In this document: positions 30,935-36,076 of the stretch, piece by piece
Layout: each line of letters begins with the position of its first letter
How positions within the stretch are numbered: position 1 is the first letter of the stretch
Source of the DNA: UMGS1601 sp964617585
GTDB lineage: Bacteria; Bacillota; Clostridia; Oscillospirales; Ruminococcaceae
Length of the DNA: 36,076 nucleotides
Assembly (NCBI GenBank): GCA_964617585.1
Contig: CAZTXS010000015.1
Span: 1 to 36,076 of the forward strand
Direction: 5' to 3'
The notes under the pieces: generated by a model
What the model saw: only the letters and a program-made list of their open reading frames with translations
Database searches by the model: none
Told to the model about the DNA's origin: nothing
Translations under genes and position numbers: made by a program

Positions 30935-32038
30935 CTAATCTAAATAATCTTTAACTTTGTTGCTTCTGTTAGGGTGACGAAGCTTTCTTAGCGCCTTTGC
31001 TTCAATCTGACGAATACGTTCACGAGTCACATTAAACTGCTGACCGACTTCTTCAAGAGTTCTTGAGCGTCCGTCCTTAAGACCGAAACGAAGCCTTAAA
31101 ACCTTTTCTTCACGATCTGTCAGCGTTGAGAGAACCTGATCAAGCTGTTCCTTGAGCAAGGTTCTGGACGCAGCTTCAGCGGGGGCAGGGGCTTCATCAT
31201 CGGGTATAAAATCGCCTAAGTGAGAGTCCTCCTCTTCGCCGATAGGTGTTTCAAGCGATACCGGGTCCTGAGCTATTCTCATAATATCTCTTACACGCTC
31301 GACCGGCATTCCCAGCTCTTCAGCAATTTCTTCAGAGCTTGGGTCATGACCGTTTTTGTGAAGAAGCTGAGATGAAACCTTCTTGACCTTTGTAATCGTT
31401 TCAACCATATGAACGGGAATTCTTATAGTTCTGGCCTGATCGGCAATGGCTCTTGTTATAGCTTGTCTTATCCACCAGGTAGCATAGGTAGAGAACTTGA
31501 ATCCTTTAGTATAGTCAAATTTCTCAACAGCTTTTATAAGACCCAGATTTCCTTCCTGAATTAAATCAAGAAAGCTCATGCCTCGTCCTACATATCTCTT
31601 AGCTATTGAAACAACAAGACGCAGATTAGCCTCCGCAAGCTTTTTCTTGGCTTCGGAAGCCTTTTCTTCATTTGAGCTTGCCATTTGTTCTGCGAGCTGG
31701 ATTTCATCCTCTGCGGTAAGCAGAGGAACTCTTCCGATTTCCTTAAGATAAATTTTAACCGGGTCATCGATTGAAATGCCCTCGGTAGAGATAGATATAT
31801 CAACGGAATCCTCAGAGCTTTCTTCATTGTTAGCCGTAATATCCAGAGTTTCGTCCGGCACAATATCGTCAATAATTTCGATGTTTAACGCAGCGCAGTT
31901 GTCATAGAAAGCGTCCATCTGTTCAACATCGTAATCAAGCTTCTCTAAAGCGTCGGTTATATCTTTAGTAGAGAGTTTACCGTTTGATTTTCCTTTTTCC
32001 ATAAGGTTCTCTAAAATCAATCTTTTATCTGATAACAT
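30935..32038 (-). CDS. rpoD: RNA polymerase primary sigma factor (SigA/RpoD)
   Basis: A 367-residue housekeeping sigma factor. Region 1.1 covers about 1-70; region 1.2 begins at DPVKIYLKEIGRVPLL. Region 2 has NLRLVVSIAKRYVGRG, FLDLIQEGN and FKFSTYATWWIRQAI; region 4.2 has TLEEVGQQFNVTRERIRQIE. It lacks the large non-conserved insert of proteobacterial RpoD, as in Bacillus. ATG 32038 is chosen because GGAG lies 8 bases upstream and the protein then starts MLSDKRLILENL. It follows dnaG by 40 bases, the standard dnaG-rpoD pair. Confidence 0.97.
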   Translation of the reverse strand: MLSDKRLILENLMEKGKSNGKLSTKDITDALEKLDYDVEQMDAFYDNCAALNIEIIDDIVPDETLDITANNEESSEDSVDISISTEGISIDDPVKIYLKEIGRVPLLTAEDEIQLAEQMASSNEEKASEAKKKLAEANLRLVVSIAKRYVGRGMSFLDLIQEGNLGLIKAVEKFDYTKGFKFSTYATWWIRQAITRAIADQARTIRIPVHMVETITKVKKVSSQLLHKNGHDPSSEEIAEELGMPVERVRDIMRIAQDPVSLETPIGEEEDSHLGDFIPDDEAPAPAEAASRTLLKEQLDQVLSTLTDREEKVLRLRFGLKDGRSRTLEEVGQQFNVTRERIRQIEAKALRKLRHPNRSNKVKDYLD

Positions 32039-32078
32039 AATCAAATCTCCATTCAAAAAAATAATTTTCAAAAATCGG

Positions 32079-33851
32079 TTAAGATTTCAAATCTTTCATA
32101 TGTTCGGTGAATTTAAGCAATTCATCGTCAGAATATTCCTCGTTATTTTTTTGCCGACTAATATTATTATGCGAATTTAACACGTTTATATAATCTGTCA
32201 ATACTTGTTTGTCAACAGGAATTTCTCGACGTTTGCCGATAATTTTCGCTATGCTTCCCATTTCATCGGGGGAAAACTCTCCGTTAAATGATGAAAGTGA
32301 GAAATCGGCGTCGTTTTTTATCTTAAAAAGAAGGCTGAGATAAATGCGCTTATTAAGCTCGGTTACAAAGCTTTCGGCAGGAAGCCGACTGCTTATATAT
32401 TCAGCCTGATCGGGATTTTGATAGAGATAATACAGGATTCCCTCTTCGCATTTTATGTTCTTGTTAAACGCTGATTCATAAGCGGTTATCTTGCTGGAAT
32501 GTGAGGCGGTATCCTGATATAGCTGACGCCATTCTTTTCTTCTGCCTGAATTTTTTCTTTTCTTTATGCGTGCTTCAATTTCACGGTTGGCGATATCCCG
32601 GGATATATTCATATTTTTGCAGAAACGCTGAACATAAACCTCCCGTTCGGTTTCGCTGTCTATATCGGACAGAATATCATAACATTTTTTAAAATACTCA
32701 ATCCTGTCTATGTCGTTATTTTCAATATCAAGACCGTCTTTCGCCTTATTCAGCTCAAATGCTACCGCATTGTCTGAATTATCAATAAGGAGCTTAAATC
32801 TGGTTGCTCCGAACTTTTTTATATATTCGTCCGGGTCCTTGGCGCCCTCCATTTTTATTATCTTTGTGTGAATTCCTATTTCAGAAAACAAATTTATTGC
32901 TTTTTTAGCGGCTTTCTGACCGGCGCTGTCCGAGTCATAGCAGATAACTACTTCGTTGCAATACTGCGACATCAGCCGGGCATGTTCAGGTGTAATAGCC
33001 GTTCCGCAGGTAGCTACTGTGTTTTCAAAGCCTGCCTGATTCATCGAAATTACGTCCATATTTCCCTCGCACAAAAGAAGCCTGCGTTCTTTTACCGCCG
33101 ATTCCTTTGCGAAATTAAGTGAAAACAAGGTTTTATTCTTTTTAAAAACCATAGTTTCTCTTGAGTTTAAGTATTTTCTTGAATCCTCGGGATCAAGCGT
33201 TCTACCTCCGAAAGCTATAACGTTGCCTCTGAGATCGAAAAAGGGAAACATAACTCTGTTTTTAAAGAAGTCGTAAGTTCTTCCGCTCTGAGAACGCCCG
33301 AGCAGACTAGCTTCAACAAGCTCATTTTCATAATATCCTTTAGAAAGCATATAATCCTTTAAGCCTGTCCATTTATTTTCTGCAAAACCGATTCCATACT
33401 TTTGAATTGTTTCGGGTTTAAGCCCTCTGTTAATGAGGTATTTAAGTCCTGTTTTGCCGTTAGCGGAGCGAAGATTGTTGAAAAAAAACTTTGCAGCTTC
33501 ACGGTTTATTTCATAAAGACGCTGCTTTTTTCTGACCGTTTCATCGCCTTTAGCTGAATCTTCGGGCATTGCAATGCCGCTTCGGTCGGAAAGAAGCTTT
33601 ATCGCCTCGATATAGTCGAGGTTTTCGATTTTCATAATAAAGGTTATAACATCGCCTCCTGCTCCGCAGCCAAAGCAGTAAAAGCTCTGAGTATCGCTAT
33701 ATATAGTGCAGGAAGCTGTTTTTTCCGAATGAAAAGGGCACAGGCATTTTGAAACAGAGCCTGCTCTTTTAATCTGAACGTAGTCAGACATTATATCCTC
33801 AATTCTGTTAGCGTCTTTTATACGCTCGATAAATTCAGCAGGCAAAGGCAT
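32079..33851 (-). CDS. dnaG: DNA primase
   Basis: A 590-residue primase that makes RNA primers at the fork. The N-terminal zinc finger has Cys38, His41, Cys59, Cys62 (CPFH and CFGC). The catalytic core has the RNA polymerase basic motif region and a TOPRIM domain with LLLCEGNMDVI and VICYDSDSAG. The C-terminal helicase-binding domain (about 440-590) is diverged, as usual. It lies between dgt and rpoD in a conserved clostridial order. Confidence 0.97.
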   Translation of the reverse strand: MPLPAEFIERIKDANRIEDIMSDYVQIKRAGSVSKCLCPFHSEKTASCTIYSDTQSFYCFGCGAGGDVITFIMKIENLDYIEAIKLLSDRSGIAMPEDSAKGDETVRKKQRLYEINREAAKFFFNNLRSANGKTGLKYLINRGLKPETIQKYGIGFAENKWTGLKDYMLSKGYYENELVEASLLGRSQSGRTYDFFKNRVMFPFFDLRGNVIAFGGRTLDPEDSRKYLNSRETMVFKKNKTLFSLNFAKESAVKERRLLLCEGNMDVISMNQAGFENTVATCGTAITPEHARLMSQYCNEVVICYDSDSAGQKAAKKAINLFSEIGIHTKIIKMEGAKDPDEYIKKFGATRFKLLIDNSDNAVAFELNKAKDGLDIENNDIDRIEYFKKCYDILSDIDSETEREVYVQRFCKNMNISRDIANREIEARIKKRKNSGRRKEWRQLYQDTASHSSKITAYESAFNKNIKCEEGILYYLYQNPDQAEYISSRLPAESFVTELNKRIYLSLLFKIKNDADFSLSSFNGEFSPDEMGSIAKIIGKRREIPVDKQVLTDYINVLNSHNNISRQKNNEEYSDDELLKFTEHMKDLKS

Positions 33852-33882
33852 TTTTTCACTTCCGTTCTACACTGTAATAATT

Positions 33883-34866
33883 TTATCCGTTCCAGCCCTT
33901 AGGTATGAAAACTTCCTCAAAGGTGTTGATTGCATAGCTGTCGGTCATACCGGCAACGTAATCGCATACGGCTGTTTCCTTTGAGAAGTTGTAAGCAAGC
34001 TCTTTGAACTGATTGGTCATAACCTTATCAAAATTCTCGTAAAAATAGTAAAAAAGCGTACCTAAAAGACCTTTGACTTTTACCTCTTCAGATTTGCATA
34101 CAGGATTTGTATAAACGCTTTCAAACATAAACTTATGAAGCTTGTCGTGAGCTTCCTTTATATCATCATCCATATGGATGTCTGACGCTCCGTTTTTTAT
34201 AATTGAGTTGACAAGCGTTGTGATTCTTTCAGACTTAGAGTGGCCCAAAACATTAGAAATTTCTGAAGGTATATCATCTTCACTGAGTACGCCGGCTCTG
34301 ATTGAATCGTCAATATCGTGGTTTATGTAGGCGATAACATCAGCCAGTCTGACAACATAGCCTTCCTTGGTTTCTGCAATTTGATTCGTATGAGCTAAAA
34401 TACCGTTTCTGACCTCGTATGTAAGGTTTAACTTATCGATATAATCGACTACTCTAAGGCTTTGTTTATAGTGCTTAAAGCCCGTAGATGAAAGCTCGTT
34501 AAGCACGCGCTCGCCCTCGTGGCCGAAAGGAGTATGACCGAGGTCGTGTCCTAAGGCAATAGCTTCAATCAAATCCTCGTTAAGCCTTAAGGCTCTGCCT
34601 ATCGTCCTTGCAATCTGTGAAACTTCAAGGGTGTGGGTGAGCCGTGTTCTGTAATGATCGCCGGTAGGGAAGAGGAATACCTGAGCCTTATGCTTGAGCC
34701 GTCTGAAGGAGTTAGAGTGCAGAATCCTGTCCCTGTCGCGCTGAAAATCAGTCCTGAGATCACATTTTTTTATTTCTGTCTGACGCCCCTTTGAATTCTT
34801 TGAAAGGCAAGCGTCTTTACACAGAGTTTGTTCTTCAATTAATTCTGTTTGTTCTCTTGGCAGAAT
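33883..34866 (-). CDS. dgt: dGTP triphosphohydrolase-like HD protein, apparent AUU start
   Basis: A 327-residue HD-domain deoxynucleotide triphosphohydrolase. In frame, upstream of TTG 34572, the conserved N-terminus is fully open: EEQTLCKDACLSKNSKGR, DFQRDRDRILHSNSFRRLKHKAQ, RLTHTLEVSQIARTIGRAL. His78 (RLTHTLEV) and His107-Asp108 (LGHDLGHTPFGHEGE) are HD metal ligands, so a start at 34572 would delete the first one. No ATG, GTG or TTG occurs between the stop at 34909-34911 and 34572. AGGCGGTGAT at 34879-34870 nearly matches the ideal Shine-Dalgarno and sits 7 bases from an ATT at 34866, giving the N-terminus (M)LPREQ. CTG 34863 is the alternative. It heads the dgt-dnaG-rpoD operon. Confidence 0.85.
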   Translation of the reverse strand: MLPREQTELIEEQTLCKDACLSKNSKGRQTEIKKCDLRTDFQRDRDRILHSNSFRRLKHKAQVFLFPTGDHYRTRLTHTLEVSQIARTIGRALRLNEDLIEAIALGHDLGHTPFGHEGERVLNELSSTGFKHYKQSLRVVDYIDKLNLTYEVRNGILAHTNQIAETKEGYVVRLADVIAYINHDIDDSIRAGVLSEDDIPSEISNVLGHSKSERITTLVNSIIKNGASDIHMDDDIKEAHDKLHKFMFESVYTNPVCKSEEVKVKGLLGTLFYYFYENFDKVMTNQFKELAYNFSKETAVCDYVAGMTDSYAINTFEEVFIPKGWNG

Positions 34867-34893
34867 AATATCACCGCCTGACTTTATGTTAAT

Positions 34894-34899
34894 ATTATA
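34894..34899 (-). promoter_or_regulatory. Candidate -10 box of the dgt operon
   Basis: On the minus strand TATAAT (34899-34894), with a weak -35 (GGTTTC at 17 bases). The predicted start near 34887 gives a leader of about 20 bases, just enough for the Shine-Dalgarno at 34879-34870 and in agreement with the AUU start at 34866. Confidence 0.5.
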
Positions 34900-34980
34900 T
34901 ACTCAAAATTTTATGTGAAACCTTTTAAGTTAAAAATATTAATAGTTTTTTTACAAATCAACCTCTGTTGTTGCTTAAAA

Positions 34981-35601
34981 TCAAGCAAAATCCCCATATT
35001 TCAGTTCGGATTTATTAATTACGATTTTTCCGTTTGTTATGTCAATAAGCTTTTCTTTCAGTTTTTCAAACTTCTCTTCTTTTACAAGCAATTCAATGGT
35101 CACGCTGTCGGTGAAGCTGCTTGAAAGAACTTTAACATCAAACTCGGGCAGGGAATATTCAACTTTACCGTAGAGCGTATAGTCAAATTTGAGAACTGCT
35201 TCAAAGCATTCGTGCATTTCCATTTTAACGGCGGAATCCACAGCAAGCTTGCAGGCATGGGAATAAGCTCTGACAAGCCCGCCGCCGCCCAGAAGCACGC
35301 CTCCGAAATATCTCGTAACAACAACGCACACGTCTGTCAGACCTTCCTTTTGAAGCACATCGAGAACAGGCATACCCGCCGTACCCTGAGGTTCTCCGTC
35401 GTCACTGTAGCGGGTTATATTATTATCTCTGAGTATATAGGCATATACGTTGTGTTTTGCCTTTCGGTTCTGAGATTTTATTTCATTTATAAATTCAACG
35501 GCTTCATCGTTTGTTTTAACAGGACATATATATCCGATAAATTCCGATTTCTTTTCAACAAAGCTATCTTTGGAAAAATCTTTTATAGTTGTGTAATTCA
35601 T
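34981..35601 (-). CDS. YigZ/IMPACT (UPF0029) family protein
   Basis: A 206-residue protein. The N-terminal domain (about 1-118) has the UPF0029 signature, with KAKHNVYAYILRD, RYSDDGEPQGTAGMPVL and VVVTRYFGGVLLGGGGLVRAYS; a C-terminal DUF1949 ferredoxin-like domain (about 135-200) follows. YigZ-type proteins are conserved, with an uncertain role in translation or proteolysis. ATG 35601 is preferred to the TTG at 35607; the ribosome binding site (GAAAG) is weak. Confidence 0.92.
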   Translation of the reverse strand: MNYTTIKDFSKDSFVEKKSEFIGYICPVKTNDEAVEFINEIKSQNRKAKHNVYAYILRDNNITRYSDDGEPQGTAGMPVLDVLQKEGLTDVCVVVTRYFGGVLLGGGGLVRAYSHACKLAVDSAVKMEMHECFEAVLKFDYTLYGKVEYSLPEFDVKVLSSSFTDSVTIELLVKEEKFEKLKEKLIDITNGKIVINKSELKYGDFA

Positions 35602-35623
35602 AAACAAACTGCTTTCTTAATTT

Positions 35624-35653
35624 TAAAATAAAAAGAGCGGATTAAAAATCCAC
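35624..35653 (-). terminator. Intrinsic terminator of rpmE
   Basis: On the minus strand GTGGATT (35653-35647) pairs with AATCCGC (35643-35637) across three T, with one G-U pair, followed by CTCTTTTTATTTT. Confidence 0.65.
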
Positions 35654-35667
35654 CCTTCAGCCCGTTA

Positions 35668-35868
35668 TTAGTCAAGATTGAAACGCTTTTTAAATCTGTC
35701 AACACGTCCGCCGGTATCCATAAGCTTCTGCTTACCTGTATAGAACGGGTGGCATTTTGAACAAATTTCAACCTTAATGTCTTTCTTAGTTGAACGAGTT
35801 TTGATTACGTTACCGCAAGCGCAGGTAATTGTAGTTTCCTCGTAAACAGGGTGAATGTCTTTTCTCAT
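35668..35868 (-). CDS. rpmE: 50S ribosomal protein L31 (zinc-binding type)
   Basis: A 66-residue L31. It has the zinc-binding pairs CACG (Cys16, Cys18) and CSKC (Cys36, Cys39), so it is the C-plus form, replaced in some bacteria by a zinc-free form under zinc limitation. MRKDIHPVY, CHPFYTGKQKLMDTGGRVDRFKKRF is the family sequence. GAGGAGG lies 7 bases before ATG 35868. It has its own promoter, a structured leader and a terminator. Confidence 0.97.
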   Translation of the reverse strand: MRKDIHPVYEETTITCACGNVIKTRSTKKDIKVEICSKCHPFYTGKQKLMDTGGRVDRFKKRFNLD

Positions 35869-35882
35869 TTAAGTTCCTCCTC

Positions 35883-35945
35883 TCTAAACATCAATATATG
35901 ACTCACATAGAAGCCCATCATTTCAGTTTAGACAGTAGTTCTATG
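35883..35945 (-). ncRNA. Structured leader of rpmE (candidate L31 autoregulatory RNA)
   Basis: On the minus strand the order is CATAGAA (35945-35939), TCTAAAC (35932-35926), TTCTATG (35912-35906), GTTTAGA (35889-35883). The first and third pair perfectly, as do the second and fourth, so the two 7-bp helices interleave and would form a pseudoknot or be alternatives. The last strand directly abuts the Shine-Dalgarno GAGGAGG (35882-35876). This resembles the arrangement of ribosomal-protein leader RNAs, which the encoded protein binds. Confidence 0.6.
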
Positions 35946-35966
35946 GAATAATCATTAACGCATTAC

Positions 35967-35995
35967 ATTATAGCATAAACAATTTCAAATTGCAA
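35967..35995 (-). promoter_or_regulatory. Extended -10 sigma-A promoter of rpmE
   Basis: On the minus strand TTGCAA (35995-35990), 17-base spacer ending TGC, TATAAT (35972-35967). It gives a leader of about 92 bases. From 35996 to the end I see only AT-rich DNA. Confidence 0.8.
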
Positions 35996-36076
35996 GACCT
36001 TTTTATTATTTTTTACTTATTTATAAATTTTATAATTAAATGCGAAGGGTAGTAATAGTGTTTACACACTGATTCT

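Noticed and set aside
33883..34572. Truncated dgt of 229 residues starting at TTG 34572
   Set aside because: The frame is open and conserved upstream, including the first HD-domain histidine; a start here would remove it.

Overview
The window reads as chromosome of a low-GC, spore-forming Clostridia, most like the Ruminococcaceae/Oscillospiraceae group. Grounds are the AT-rich base composition, strong AGGAGG ribosome binding sites, sporulation genes (spmA, spmB, a SpoVB-type flippase, a PdaA-like deacetylase), AbrB/SpoVT regulators with a C-terminal CxxC pair, and the gene orders dgt-dnaG-rpoD and spoVB-mazG-hup-rqcP. Species is not decidable from the sequence. No tRNA, rRNA, CRISPR array, prophage or transposase was seen.

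Layout. (1) 1-433: two hairpin terminators of upstream genes, AT-rich DNA and a strong promoter; then a small AbrB-family regulator (434-682) flanked by fragments of a repeat. (2) 761-9003: one apparent seven-gene operon with its own promoter and terminator: YfhO-type membrane glycosyltransferase, CsbB/GtrB-type GT2, VioA-like aminotransferase, GtrA-type flippase, VioB/PglD-like acetyltransferase, RmlA, RmlB. Together these could make dTDP-4-acetamido-4,6-dideoxyhexose, load the sugar on undecaprenyl phosphate, flip it and attach it to an extracellular polymer. (3) 9136-12029, minus strand: ACT-domain protein, homoserine dehydrogenase, homoserine kinase. (4) 12062-15414, minus strand: an ABC exporter (ATPase plus FtsX-like permease) behind a promoter with a duplicated 18-bp dyad. 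(5) 15598-17046, minus strand: ECF sigma factor and zinc-finger anti-sigma factor behind an ECF-type promoter. (6) 17141-20953: Phe T-box riboswitch, pheS, pheT. (7) 21517-24837: IreB, PdaA-like lipoprotein, large acidic lipoprotein. (8) 24872-29487, minus strand: rqcP, HU, mazG, SpoVB-like flippase, spmB, spmA. (9) An AbrB/SpoVT paralogue (29642-29881). (10) 30030-34899, minus strand: dgt, dnaG, rpoD, and a membrane-anchored GH25-like protein lacking most catalytic acids. (11) YigZ-family protein and rpmE with a structured leader.

Signals that ordinary gene calling does not explain: a family of 80-145-bp structured repeats (seven copies plus two end fragments), all lying next to the 3' end of a gene; four genes whose strong Shine-Dalgarno is separated from the start codon by a hairpin; a dgt gene with no ATG, GTG or TTG start that appears to begin at AUU; an rpmE leader with two interleaved 7-bp helices abutting the Shine-Dalgarno; and the self-contained deoxyamino-sugar glycosylation operon.
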